A stretch of 64,000 nucleotides of DNA, taken from positions 1 to 64,000 of the forward strand of contig JACOUO010000028.1 in NCBI GenBank assembly GCA_016177845.1, read 5' to 3'. Numbering within the stretch: position 1 is the stretch's first letter; each line of letters begins with the position of its first letter. The notes beneath the pieces were generated by a model. It was not told the DNA's origin. It searched no databases and saw nothing but the letters and a program-made list of their open reading frames with translations. This DNA comes from Deltaproteobacteria bacterium (GTDB taxonomy: Bacteria; Desulfobacterota; GWC2-55-46). The position numbers and the translations under genes are program-made. Below are positions 46,012-55,251 of this stretch, piece by piece.

Positions 46012-46617
46012 CTATCTTCTCCTGCCGCCTGTTCCTGTCTTAAGCTCCGTGCCTTCTTTCCCGCGCGATACAGGTTTTTCACTTTCGGCGTAATCTGCCT
46101 TTGCCTCAATCTCAGCAGAGATGTCCTCCGCTCCTGAACGCTCAAGTATAAGCCTTGCCTTCTTTGCCCAATCAGAATTATCCGCATGAACAGACAGGAG
46201 GATTCCGCCTCTTCTCAGACGGCCCTCATACCTCTTTGCCTCGTATTCCGGCACACCCATTCCGATGAGTGAGCCCGCAACTGCGCCCATGGCGCCTCCG
46301 ACTCCAATGCCGGCAAACGCGGCCATTATCGGGCCGGCGGCTATAAAAGGCCCTGCGCCCGGTATGGCAAGAGCGCCTATCCCCGCAAGCCAGCCAAGAG
46401 CCCCGCCTATTACCGCGCCTGAGCCTGCGCCGGCAACAGCTCCTTCAGGGGCTTTTGTGTGCTTCTCATGCGCAAAATCCTTGGATCCTATATTTTCAGC
46501 GAACAGGACAGATATATCCGTATTCCTGAAACCTGCTTCCCTTAAGGAATCAACAGCATCCTCTACATGCTGCCTGTCAGGGTATATTCCAAAAACAGCC
46601 TTATGTTTTCTTTTCAT
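46012..46617 (-). CDS. General-stress-like membrane-associated protein with Gly-rich core
   Basis: 201 residues from [20 protein letters not shown]. The N-terminal part resembles the general stress protein 17M-type fold (alternating beta and helix, [17 protein letters not shown]). It is followed by a Gly/Ala-rich double hydrophobic segment (about 65-130) of the glycine-zipper kind, and a C-terminal domain with [21 protein letters not shown]. Function unknown; relatives are stress-induced. The ATG at 46617 has GGAG eight bases upstream, inside the reading of an earlier ATG at 46635. Confidence 0.78.
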   Translation of the reverse strand: MKRKHKAVFGIYPDRQHVEDAVDSLREAGFRNTDISVLFAENIGSKDFAHEKHTKAPEGAVAGAGSGAVIGGALGWLAGIGALAIPGAGPFIAAGPIMAAFAGIGVGGAMGAVAGSLIGMGVPEYEAKRYEGRLRRGGILLSVHADNSDWAKKARLILERSGAEDISAEIEAKADYAESEKPVSRGKEGTELKTGTGGRRR

Positions 46618-46861
46618 GGCATACGCTCCTTTCATCTTCGTTTACCCTGCTTCCAACTTCTATCACCTCGCCCACGAATTCATGGCCGAGGATGTCGCCC
46701 TTCTCCATTGCCGGGATGTATCCGTCATACAGATGAAGGTCAGAGCCGCATATGGCTGTGAGCCTTACCTTGATTATCGCGTCGCGGGGGTTGAGTATCT
46801 GAGGCTCTGGCACATCCGTAACACGGATATCATTTTTTCCGAACCAGCATAATGCCCTCAT
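46601..46861 (-). pseudogene. Truncated zinc-type alcohol dehydrogenase (N-terminus only)
   Basis: 86 codons. The first 74 residues are the N-terminal GroES-like part of a zinc alcohol/formaldehyde dehydrogenase, with the catalytic zinc Cys in [12 protein letters not shown] and [16 protein letters not shown]. Normal proteins have about 380 residues; after VN the frame runs into the ribosome site and start of the next gene ([12 protein letters not shown], stop). The Rossmann domain is gone, so it cannot be active. A GGAGG site before the ATG is kept, so the fragment may still be translated. It is the scar of a deletion. Confidence 0.88.
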
Positions 46862-46877
46862 TGACGCCCTCCTTTCG

Positions 46878-47594
46878 CTAAGCCCCTGAAGCGCGCCCTT
46901 CAGCGGTAGGTATCTCCCCGGTCTCCATTATCTGCTTGAACTTCCTGAGCTCGTCATGTATCTGCCTGAATGTGATAGCATCAAGAAGCCTTATAGCGCC
47001 CTTGCCCGCTCCCGCAAGAGGAGGATAGTATATAAAATGGAGCTTTACCTCAGTGCCTCTGTCTCCGGGGGCCTTCCTGAACATCACGATACCCTCATTG
47101 CGGATATCCGAATCAGGCAAAGATCTCCAGCCGATGAACTCATTCTCCCTTTCATCGGTTATCTCTGCATCCCATTCCAGTTTTATGTTGCCGGGAATCC
47201 TTGCCACCCAATGCGAGAGCTTGTTATCTATCTGCTTGACTGCTTCAAGATGCTCCATAAAATCAGGAAGGTTCTCAAGGTTCCTCCAGAACTTATAGAC
47301 CTCATTCACAGGACGGTTCAATGTTATCGTGTCCTCGAATTCAAGCCCGGTCGCGGCGCGGGAAGTAGTTATGCCAAGCCCCTCATATACCGGACAGTGC
47401 CCGCTCTGGCCTCTGTATACAAGATAACCGCCTGCCGCCGCAAGGGCAGCTCCGCTTAAGTTCTTTTTGCTAAGGCCTCTTACGGCAAGGAATGCACCGC
47501 CCAGCACTGAAAGCCAGCGCTCGGTCCTGCCGACATTGACATGCCTTTTTTCGGTCAATTCCAGTATCTCTTCATATATAGGCATTGGTGACAT
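46878..47594 (-). CDS. SRPBCC-family protein with N-terminal membrane segment
   Basis: 238 residues. The N-terminal part (about 15-65) has a DUF2892-like hydrophobic segment, [20 protein letters not shown]. Residues about 85-225 form an SRPBCC/COQ10-like domain with [20 protein letters not shown] and a C-terminal helix ([20 protein letters not shown]). Such proteins bind hydrophobic ligands and often sit with stress genes. It is 16 bp upstream of the broken dehydrogenase and only two bases from the next CgeB gene, so it looks inserted into the glycan operon. Confidence 0.82.
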   Translation of the reverse strand: MSPMPIYEEILELTEKRHVNVGRTERWLSVLGGAFLAVRGLSKKNLSGAALAAAGGYLVYRGQSGHCPVYEGLGITTSRAATGLEFEDTITLNRPVNEVYKFWRNLENLPDFMEHLEAVKQIDNKLSHWVARIPGNIKLEWDAEITDERENEFIGWRSLPDSDIRNEGIVMFRKAPGDRGTEVKLHFIYYPPLAGAGKGAIRLLDAITFRQIHDELRKFKQIMETGEIPTAEGRASGA

Positions 47595-47596
47595 TG

Positions 47597-48685
47597 TTAT
47601 ACCTCCTCTTTTTTAAGGACCTCCTTCATGTAGCCCTCAAGCTCATCCACGCGATGAGCCGCCGTGTGCCCGGCCAGAATTCTTTTCCTTGCGCGCTCGC
47701 CCACTGCGTCGCGCTCATCCTGCGGGATATCTTTCAGGTAACGCATAGTCTCTTCGGCAGAGGCTGATATCAGTATCTCTTCATTTGGCCTGAAGAACGA
47801 CTCAAGACCGCTCCAAAGGTCGCTGATAATAGGGGTCGCGCAAGCAGCCGCCTCAAAGAGGCGCACGCTCGGCGAATACCCTGCCCTTACCATATCAGCC
47901 CTTGTAATATTAAGGGTAAAACTCAGAGAATTATAAAAATCGCAATGCTCTGACGGGGGCAGGTGCTCTATCCTCTCAACATTTCCGGGCCATTTTATCG
48001 CTTCCGGGTACAAAGGGCCTGCCACCATGAACCTGCCTCTGTCAAGCCTTCTTGCAGGCTCTACCAGAAGCTTATCAAGCGCAGGCTGCCTGTCATCGCT
48101 GTAAGTGCCCAGATACCCGAGGTCCCATTTCTTATCAATCTTTTTTGGATAATAAAATTCAGTGTCAACCGAGCAGTACAGAGGCCGGGCCATTGGTGAC
48201 TTATATTTTTTTTCGATGTATTCGAGTATCGGTCCGCCGGTAAATGAAAGATAGATGTTAAATCGAGGTATAAGATGCTCTGAAATATATTCGGTATCAT
48301 TTCTCTCAAGCTTCGATAATGTAACAGGAGTATCAATATCATAAAATGCTGTAGCGCCTCTTGCGGTATCAAGCGCCCATTGCCCGACTTCAGCCCCTTC
48401 AGGCACATATGAGCCCAACATGACGAAATCCGCTGTGCTGATATCTTCGGTAAACCTGTTTTTAAGGTCTTCAAGGCTCTGGTATAAAGCAGTCTTTCCG
48501 TAAGGAGGTTTCGGCAGGTCACGGTTAGCGCAGTACCACGGCGTATCACGCTCAAGGAACAATACACAGTGCCCTCTTGATGAAAGCTCCCTTATAAGGC
48601 TTCTATAGGTCGTTGCGTGCCCATTGCCCCAGGATGATGTAATGGAGAGGCCGAGAATAACTATTTTAAGAGGAGGTAGACTCAT
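47597..48685 (-). CDS. CgeB-like glycosyltransferase 2
   Basis: 362 residues, GT-B fold with LSITSSWGNGHATTYRSLIR at the N-terminus and TLNITRADMVRAGYSPSVRL, then FEAAACATPIISDLWSGLES in the C-terminal half. It is the closest paralogue of the protein at 44859-45935. The start follows AGGAGCGTTCAG. It is probably cytoplasmic; the donor and acceptor are unknown. Confidence 0.85.
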   Translation of the reverse strand: MSLPPLKIVILGLSITSSWGNGHATTYRSLIRELSSRGHCVLFLERDTPWYCANRDLPKPPYGKTALYQSLEDLKNRFTEDISTADFVMLGSYVPEGAEVGQWALDTARGATAFYDIDTPVTLSKLERNDTEYISEHLIPRFNIYLSFTGGPILEYIEKKYKSPMARPLYCSVDTEFYYPKKIDKKWDLGYLGTYSDDRQPALDKLLVEPARRLDRGRFMVAGPLYPEAIKWPGNVERIEHLPPSEHCDFYNSLSFTLNITRADMVRAGYSPSVRLFEAAACATPIISDLWSGLESFFRPNEEILISASAEETMRYLKDIPQDERDAVGERARKRILAGHTAAHRVDELEGYMKEVLKKEEV

Positions 48686-48705
48686 CTGAACGCTCCTTGA
48701 AAAGT

Positions 48706-49782
48706 TTACCTGATGGCGCGGAGAATCGATTCAAGCTGCCTTGCCCTGTGGGAATATGTATGCTCGGCAAGTATGCGCTTATATGCTGCCGTGCCTATCT
48801 CTTTTGCCCTTTCAGGTGTCAAGCTGCCTAACAGCTCAGCTACTTCATCTCCGCTGTCCGCGACAAGCACTTCTTCTCCGGGTGTTAGGAACATCTCAAT
48901 CCCTTTCCAGCTATCCGTTATAATGCAGGAACCCGCGCCTGCGGCTTCAAATATCCTTGTCGGAGGAGAAAACCCGTATCTTGCCATTGACTCGCGATTC
49001 ACATTCAAAACAGCCTTTGCGCTTGAATTAAATGAATTGTGCTCCCTTGTATAGACATGGCCCAGATATGTGATATTGGGAATGCCGGGCTCGTCCCAGC
49101 CATTGCCGCCAAGCATAAATTCCTGCTCAGGCATTTTTTTTGCCGCCTTGAAGAAAAACTCCCTTATCCTCTCTTCCCTGTCAGGCATCCGGTTTCCGAG
49201 AAAGCCGAGGTCGCACCTGTATCTTGAGTCCTCATCAACAGGGAAATGCGTGGCCGGATCAAGGGCGTTATAAATAGGCACGCAGTCTTTCGCGCCAAGT
49301 TCTTTATAGGCGTCAATGACAGGGTATCCTCCCCCGTAGGTAAGTATCAGATCGTATTTTGGAATAAGCGGCGCAAATGCGTCATCAGGATTATTTTTCA
49401 CACGGTCAAGCGTAGCCGGAGCATCAACATCCCAGAAAATGGAAATCGCATCGTTTTTTTTAATATCGAGTATTGCGGCCTCAAGCCTCTCATCGAAGAC
49501 ACCGACCCCGCTTGCCTTGATAAGTATGTCTGCATCTTTCGCGCTCTTGAGCGCGCTGCCCAGACCATTCTCATCTGCCTTGTAAACATGGACGCGCGCC
49601 CATGAAGGATCAGCAATATCACGGTGCTTCTGCCTGTCATACGCGTCAGGCTCATAGAATGTAACCGAATAGCCAAGGTCATCAAGGCCTTTTATGATGC
49701 CTCTGTAATATGTAGCGGCCCCGTTCCAATATGCCGACACAAGGCTTGACGCAAAAAACGCTATATTATGCCCATGCTTCAT
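48706..49782 (-). CDS. CgeB-like glycosyltransferase 3
   Basis: About 358 residues. It has SLVSAYWNGAATYYRGIIKG at the N-terminus, FWDVDAPATLDRVKNN in the middle, and VLNVNRESMARYGFSPPTRI, then FEAAGAGSCIITDSWKGIE in the C-terminal half. An ATG at 49788 is two codons earlier, but GGGGAG is better placed for the ATG at 49782; either start overlaps the upstream gene. It is the third member of the CgeB-like set. Confidence 0.84.
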   Translation of the reverse strand: MKHGHNIAFFASSLVSAYWNGAATYYRGIIKGLDDLGYSVTFYEPDAYDRQKHRDIADPSWARVHVYKADENGLGSALKSAKDADILIKASGVGVFDERLEAAILDIKKNDAISIFWDVDAPATLDRVKNNPDDAFAPLIPKYDLILTYGGGYPVIDAYKELGAKDCVPIYNALDPATHFPVDEDSRYRCDLGFLGNRMPDREERIREFFFKAAKKMPEQEFMLGGNGWDEPGIPNITYLGHVYTREHNSFNSSAKAVLNVNRESMARYGFSPPTRIFEAAGAGSCIITDSWKGIEMFLTPGEEVLVADSGDEVAELLGSLTPERAKEIGTAAYKRILAEHTYSHRARQLESILRAIR

Positions 49783-50887
49783 TTTCATGCTCCCCGCAGC
49801 CGCCTGTCAGTTCTGAATATATGTTCATCAATTCATTCACCCTGTACTCGCATGTATGCTTTTTTAAGATGGCAGCCCTGCCGTTCGCGGCAAGCTCACG
49901 CCTCATGTCTTTATCACTTGAAAGCGTCTTTAGGTGCATCGTCATCTCCTTACCGTTCCTTGCAAGCAGAAAATCCTTTCCCTTCTCAAACAGATTCTCA
50001 GCGTCTTCCCACGGTGCGCTTACCAGAGGAATGCCGCATGCAAGAGCTTCAAAAACCCTGATTGTCGGTATTCCGGGCAGCGCCTCTACATAAGGCCGCC
50101 TTGGAACATGGACAGTCATCTTATATCCCGCGAACACATGAGGCACGGCATAATTCGGCAGCCATCCGCCGTAGTCTATCCCAGCATCATCGAGTGCGCA
50201 GAGCGCGTCCTCAGGATATCTCACTCCATGCATCCGCGCCTTAAGCCCAAGCTCCTTAACAGGTGAGAGCAGAAATTCATTAAGCTCAAGCGTCCTCTCG
50301 TCATCGCCCCAGTTGCCTATCCAGACAAGGTCCCCTGCATCGGTCTCATGCCTCGGGTAGAATATCTTTGTATCCGCTGCCTCGTGCCATGTCCAAGCCC
50401 TTGCCGCCCACCCGCGTTTTAAATAAATATCTTTTATCACTTCACCGAACGCCAGCACACCGTCATAATCAGAAAGGTCATATAAAGCCATGCTCTCAGG
50501 CTCCGTAACGGAACGGTGGTGCGTGTCATGGAAGAGCAGCCTGAAACCGGCTGACCTTCTTCTGACTTCTCCGATACGGCGCACAAGGTCATGCTCATTC
50601 CATTCATGGACTATCACAAGGTCTGCGCCTTCAAGCGCCATATCAATATCAAAATCCTTCAGGTCGTAATGCCTGCTCTCAAGCCAAGGATATAGTTTAA
50701 GGAGCTGCCTGATAGGTTCATGCCCGTGCGCCTGCAAAAGATTTCGCCTGCTCCATGAATCAGCAGGTTCATAGACAACTACTTTATGCCCCCTGCTCAA
50801 AAGCTCAGTAACAACACCTCTTAAAAAATGTGCATTCCCATGATTCCAGTCTGAGATAAGGGAATGATAGAACATCACGATGCGCAA
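49766..50887 (-). CDS. CgeB-like glycosyltransferase 4
   Basis: 373 residues from a TTG at 50887 that has GGAGGTG six bases upstream; a GTG four codons later is the alternative. It begins RIVMFYHSLISDWNHGNAHF and ends with VHVPRRPYVEALPGIPTIRV, then FEALACGIPLVSAPWEDAEN. It is more distant from the other three CgeB-like proteins. Its frame overlaps the stop of the upstream GT4 gene by 13 bases and the start of the downstream gene. Confidence 0.83.
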   Translation of the reverse strand: MRIVMFYHSLISDWNHGNAHFLRGVVTELLSRGHKVVVYEPADSWSRRNLLQAHGHEPIRQLLKLYPWLESRHYDLKDFDIDMALEGADLVIVHEWNEHDLVRRIGEVRRRSAGFRLLFHDTHHRSVTEPESMALYDLSDYDGVLAFGEVIKDIYLKRGWAARAWTWHEAADTKIFYPRHETDAGDLVWIGNWGDDERTLELNEFLLSPVKELGLKARMHGVRYPEDALCALDDAGIDYGGWLPNYAVPHVFAGYKMTVHVPRRPYVEALPGIPTIRVFEALACGIPLVSAPWEDAENLFEKGKDFLLARNGKEMTMHLKTLSSDKDMRRELAANGRAAILKKHTCEYRVNELMNIYSELTGGCGEHENEAWA

Positions 50888-52005
50888 TTAAGCACCTCCG
50901 TATTTACATTCAATTTATTCGGAAAAAGTTTTTTATATGCCTCAAGGTAGCCCTGCGCCATGCGTGCCGGAGAATATGACAGCGCCCTTGAATATGCTTT
51001 TTCAGAATATTCTCTTCTCATCTCAGGCGACTCAATCAAGCTCTCGATTGCCTTTTTAAGGCCCCTGATATCATCAGGCTCAATAAAGATGGCCGCATCG
51101 TCCCAAATCTCGCGAAGGCTCGGTATGTTGCCAAGAACAAGCGCGCAGCCTGAGAGACCTGCCTCAAGCGCAGACAGCCCAAAAGGCTCATAAAACGCAG
51201 GTAAGCAATAAATGGAAGCCCGTGAAAGCCATTCAGCCATTTCCTTTGATGAGAGTCTCCCGAGGCTTCTGATATGATTGAGAGAAATATTTTCTTTGCC
51301 AAGGGTTTCATTGCCTGCGGCATAAACAGGCCAGCTTAAAGATGGCGCAATCCTGTGCAGTGCGCCTATGTTTTTTGCCTCATCCCAAAGCCGTCCGGCA
51401 GTAAAAATAAAATTCTCCTTTTTTCCGATTTTAAAATTCTCAGGTTTCCTGCCGTTCGCGATTACAATCCCCTCGGTTTCTGTCTCATAATTCCTGTAAA
51501 TGGAATCGAGCATGGTCTTTGTAGGGGCGATAATAAGCTCTGCAGAGTTAAGCCCAAGAGTGACTTCCTGCCGGTAGCGGTTCCACCTGGAAGGCGCGGG
51601 AGTCCTCTTCACCGCATCCCACCATGAGATGACGCAGGAGTGGGCAACGACAAGCGCAGGGGCTTTCCACGGAAGTTTCGCATGGGCATAGCCGTTGAGA
51701 TGAATAATATCGGGGCAAACAATCTCTTCGAGCTTAAGCAGGCTCTCACCGGCCTTTTCCACATCCTCCCAAGGCTCTTCCATCCATTCGAGCTTAAACG
51801 GGCTCTCATAGACCGTAAGGTTTGAGACCTGCTTTGCCTCTTTCTTCTGTGAGTCGGTAAGGAGCGCGCCCATTGCCGCAAGCACTACTTCTATGCCGAA
51901 CTCACCCAAGGCTTTACTGAGCTCAAGGCAGTAAGTCCATACGCCCCCGACTGAATCCCCGGTCATCAATATGCGTTTGACAGGCTGCGAATTATTTTTT
52001 GTCAT
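50875..52005 (-). CDS. Glycosyltransferase family 4
   Basis: 376 residues. TGDSVGGVWTYCLELSKALG is the N-terminal GT4 loop, and NFIFTAGRLWDEAKNIGALH, then SIYCLPAFYEPFGLSALEAG is the donor-binding part with the E-x7-E type pair. The ATG overlaps the stop of the radical SAM gene (ATGA). It is probably a retaining sugar transferase acting on the same glycan. Confidence 0.92.
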   Translation of the reverse strand: MTKNNSQPVKRILMTGDSVGGVWTYCLELSKALGEFGIEVVLAAMGALLTDSQKKEAKQVSNLTVYESPFKLEWMEEPWEDVEKAGESLLKLEEIVCPDIIHLNGYAHAKLPWKAPALVVAHSCVISWWDAVKRTPAPSRWNRYRQEVTLGLNSAELIIAPTKTMLDSIYRNYETETEGIVIANGRKPENFKIGKKENFIFTAGRLWDEAKNIGALHRIAPSLSWPVYAAGNETLGKENISLNHIRSLGRLSSKEMAEWLSRASIYCLPAFYEPFGLSALEAGLSGCALVLGNIPSLREIWDDAAIFIEPDDIRGLKKAIESLIESPEMRREYSEKAYSRALSYSPARMAQGYLEAYKKLFPNKLNVNTEVLNCAS

Positions 52006-53282
52006 TTTATGAGCTCAAGTTCATTTAACGGTATCGGTCTTTCGTCCTGTATGTCACTGAAGCTTCTGTTGATTTTAAGATAATATTCATGAGCCCTTTC
52101 CCAGGCTTTTTCATCGGGCCTTCCCCACCTCTTTTCATATTCGGCGGAGCCGGGGTATGGGAATAACGGCACAGGCTTATTCGCCCAAAGGCCGTGCAGG
52201 ATGAGCTGCTGTCTCCATCTCTCAATGGCCTCAGGGCTGTCAACATGCGAATCAAGAAGCGTTGCCTGCACGAACGGAATTGTCTTCTTTGCGTGCTTTA
52301 AAAGAGAGACCAGCTCATCGGTACTGATATTGCACTTCTTATTAAGTATTGATCTGCCCAACTCGCTTATGCTCTCTATCCCGCACTCTACAGAGACACA
52401 GCCTGCCTTTCCCAACAGTTCAATAAGCTCATGTGTCCATATGTCAATCCTGGTCTGAATGCCAAATTTGAAATCCCTTTTTTCAAATTCCTGCAATAGC
52501 GTCTTATCCGGCATAAATATCTCATCTATGAAATAAATATACTCAACGCCTTGCTCCAATAAAAGGTCCAGCTCCTGAACAACGATTGCATGCGGGCGTT
52601 TCCTGAACGCGTTCCTGAAATCATTTTTAGCACAGAAGGTGCACGAATAGGGGCACCCTCTTGAAGTTTCCATTTCAGCCCCAAGGCCGTTGAGTTCATC
52701 TCCAAACCTGTGGTGCTGGTGAGTATGCCTCTTTATCATCTCATCAGGCCACTTAAGCGCCGGGAGGCTCTCCATATCAGTGGTTCCCTGCCTCAGGTTG
52801 ACTTTTACCAGGCCTTCCGCAAGATAGGCTATGGAAGGCGCTTCGCTTAGGCCGCCTCTTCCAAGCACAGGCAATATTGACTCAGGCTCTCCGATAACGA
52901 CAATATCAGCCCCGAGTTTTTTAAGTATATGTTCAGGTGTCGTTGACCCATGCGGCCCTATTACTACAAGCTTTCCGCCCAACCCTTCAAGGTCTTTTAT
53001 AAGCTCAAGCGGGACCTTGACCTCAGGAGGTGGGCACCTCCAGAACAGATAGCTCGGTGCGGTTGTAATGACTTTAAAATCAGGGTTAAAATCTGATATC
53101 CTTCGCCGTATATCTTCGTTTGAAAGCCCTTCAAGCTGGGCATCAATGATTATCGCTTCATGCCCTGCCCTTTCGAGAAGGGATTTGGAATACCCAAGCT
53201 CAAGTGGCAGGTGCGGCTCCCTGCAGCCGAAATAAACGCTGCCGCCAAACGACCAGCCCGGATTAATCAGCGCATATTTCAT
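52002..53282 (-). CDS. B12-binding domain radical SAM protein
   Basis: 426 residues. The N-terminal half (about 1-150) is a Rossmann-like cobalamin-binding domain without a DxHxxG motif (ALINPGWSFGG, KLVVIGPHGSTTPEHILKKL). The C-terminal half is a radical SAM domain with CX3CX2C in RGCPYSCTFCAKND and YIYFIDEIFMPD downstream. Such enzymes methylate unactivated carbons or rearrange C-C bonds. In a sugar cluster a C-methylation or ring contraction is plausible, but this is inference. I recall related proteins (TIGR04295 type) linked to oligosaccharide clusters. It overlaps both neighbours (20 bp and 4 bp). Confidence 0.9.
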   Translation of the reverse strand: MKYALINPGWSFGGSVYFGCREPHLPLELGYSKSLLERAGHEAIIIDAQLEGLSNEDIRRRISDFNPDFKVITTAPSYLFWRCPPPEVKVPLELIKDLEGLGGKLVVIGPHGSTTPEHILKKLGADIVVIGEPESILPVLGRGGLSEAPSIAYLAEGLVKVNLRQGTTDMESLPALKWPDEMIKRHTHQHHRFGDELNGLGAEMETSRGCPYSCTFCAKNDFRNAFRKRPHAIVVQELDLLLEQGVEYIYFIDEIFMPDKTLLQEFEKRDFKFGIQTRIDIWTHELIELLGKAGCVSVECGIESISELGRSILNKKCNISTDELVSLLKHAKKTIPFVQATLLDSHVDSPEAIERWRQQLILHGLWANKPVPLFPYPGSAEYEKRWGRPDEKAWERAHEYYLKINRSFSDIQDERPIPLNELELIK

Positions 53283-55251
53283 GTTGCTCCTCTTGGGTCA
53301 GATGCAGTACAGGGCTAAAGCCTTTTGACATCATAAGCCAGACATAAAGCCTTTTGATGCCTTCCCGCGCGCTTACGGACGGGCTCCAGCCTGTGGCTGC
53401 CTTAAACTTCGAAGAGTTCGAGACATAGTATTTCTGGTCCCCGGTACGTTTATCGTTAAAATCGATTTTGGGCCTCTCGCCGCCAAGCTCTCCAAGGAGA
53501 TCTATAAGCTCAAGCAGACTTGAAGTATTTGATGGCCCGCCCCCTATATTAAAAGCCTGTCCTTTAATTTTATTTATATTGTCTCTGGCGAGGATAAAAG
53601 CATTTACCAGATCGTCGATGTATAAAAGATCGCGCACCTGCAGTCCGTCACCATAAATTGTAATAGCCTCCTCTTCAATTGCCTTTGTAAGAAAGTAAGC
53701 TACCCAGCCCTGGTCTTCGTTCCCGAATTGATGCGGCCCGTAGATACAGCTCATCCTGAAAACGACTGCAGGCAAGCCGAAGTTACGCGCATAATCAATC
53801 ACATACTGGTCTGCCGCACCCTTTGAACAGCCGTACGGGCTGTGGAAGTCCAACGGAAATTCCTCATTTATTCCCCGCTCCGAGATAAGCGCGTCCCCCG
53901 GCATATACCGCTGTCCTTGATTGATAAAGTTCATATTTTCAAGGCTGCCGTAGACCTTATTGGTGGATGTGAATATCAGCGGAGGAGGATTGTCCATTGA
54001 GCGGAGAACTTCAAGCAGGGTCAATGTGCCCTTTGCATTTACATTGAAGTCATGAAAGGGATTTACAAGGCTTTTAGTGACTGCAACCTGCGCCGCGAAA
54101 TGATAGACTTGTCCCGCACAGCTTATTGATTCCCTGAGCCGTTTCGAATCGCACACATCAGCCACACATACCCTTACTGAATTTCCGTACTCTTCAACAA
54201 GCCAATGAAGATTTTTCTCCACACCCGGCCTTGACAGGTTGTCGTAAATAATAACCGGAGTGCCTGAATCAAGGAGCCTCTTGGCAAGATTGGTTCCGAT
54301 AAATCCCGCGCCTCCGATTATAAGGGCAGGACGCTTTGAGCTGTCCTCATCGCAAAGCGGATAATTTTGGAAGGAATAAGCCTTTCTTACTGCGCCTACC
54401 CCGCCGCCTTCGAGCAGGCGGAATAAAAGCTTCTCTGTCCCATCTGTTTTCTTAAGCCCAAGCTTTGAGCTATTTTCATTTTCCGGCTTATCCCCGTCAT
54501 AAAGAGAGCTCCAATAGAGCCTCTCTACAGGGGTATCAATTGCCGAGATGAACTCCTTTATCTGACCAAACTCGTCATAACCTCCCGTATTATAACCGGC
54601 TCCTGTTATCCAGACCGCTTTAGGAGTGACAGAAAATAATTCTTTTATAATGCCATACGCTTGATTCCAGTCCGTGTCATTATTGAAATCATGTATGCTG
54701 AATAACCCGATTACATCTACTCCTCCCAAGGCCCCGCTGTCGTTAAATGCCTTGAGCTGCTTGGGATTACCGGTGAAGGAAAGCACTGTTTTTTTCCCAA
54801 GGCTCCTGGCAAGCTCTGAGCCTTGAGCCATCATAGATGAAAAAATACCAAAATCACGGTCAAGCCTGCTGTCCCAATTAAGGTGATTTTCTGGGTTTGC
54901 CCAAAGCTCCAGATAATTAAAACTGCTGCCGTGCCTCTCGATCAATTTTTTAATAAAATTTAAATAGGGCTCTGTGTCACTCGGAGGCGATGAGCTTTTC
55001 GGCTCTATTCCAAATTGCTCCGGGGTAGACAGAATAACAGGAAGAAGACCAAATTCACCGGCAAGGCGCGGTATCAGCCAGTCGTACCATTCTTCTCCCT
55101 TTGGGGTAATATACTCAGCCCATGAGATCTCAAGCCTTAGCTCATGTACGCCAAGCGCCTTGATATCCGATATGGCTTGTTCCACGCGCTTGGGGTCGCC
55201 TATGGCGAAAGCCTCATTGATGCCTATTCGCGGCTGTATCGTTCCATTCAT
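53263..55251 (-). CDS. Pseudo-glycosidase domain fused to an NAD-dependent epimerase
   Basis: 662 residues. Residues 1-290 are a TIM-barrel like the permuted glycosidase at 42475 but in normal order: IGINEAFAIGDPKRVEQAIS first, then LELWANPENHLNWDS, and VWITGAGYNTGG. The positions of the two catalytic Glu of that relative read Asn and Gly here, so the domain is probably non-catalytic. Residues about 305-650 form a short-chain epimerase/dehydratase with IGGAGFIGTNLAKRL, the YxxxK motif YGCSKG and VVFRMSCIYGPHQFG, near the CDP-paratose/tyvelose epimerase group. It overlaps its upstream neighbour by four bases. The fusion suggests that the barrel guides or binds the glycan. Confidence 0.88.
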   Translation of the reverse strand: MNGTIQPRIGINEAFAIGDPKRVEQAISDIKALGVHELRLEISWAEYITPKGEEWYDWLIPRLAGEFGLLPVILSTPEQFGIEPKSSSPPSDTEPYLNFIKKLIERHGSSFNYLELWANPENHLNWDSRLDRDFGIFSSMMAQGSELARSLGKKTVLSFTGNPKQLKAFNDSGALGGVDVIGLFSIHDFNNDTDWNQAYGIIKELFSVTPKAVWITGAGYNTGGYDEFGQIKEFISAIDTPVERLYWSSLYDGDKPENENSSKLGLKKTDGTEKLLFRLLEGGGVGAVRKAYSFQNYPLCDEDSSKRPALIIGGAGFIGTNLAKRLLDSGTPVIIYDNLSRPGVEKNLHWLVEEYGNSVRVCVADVCDSKRLRESISCAGQVYHFAAQVAVTKSLVNPFHDFNVNAKGTLTLLEVLRSMDNPPPLIFTSTNKVYGSLENMNFINQGQRYMPGDALISERGINEEFPLDFHSPYGCSKGAADQYVIDYARNFGLPAVVFRMSCIYGPHQFGNEDQGWVAYFLTKAIEEEAITIYGDGLQVRDLLYIDDLVNAFILARDNINKIKGQAFNIGGGPSNTSSLLELIDLLGELGGERPKIDFNDKRTGDQKYYVSNSSKFKAATGWSPSVSAREGIKRLYVWLMMSKGFSPVLHLTQEEQHEICAD

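Noticed and set aside
46878-47594. Possible role of the SRPBCC protein in the glycan pathway
   Set aside because: Its neighbours are stress-type genes and the family binds hydrophobic ligands; the location alone does not support a sugar role.
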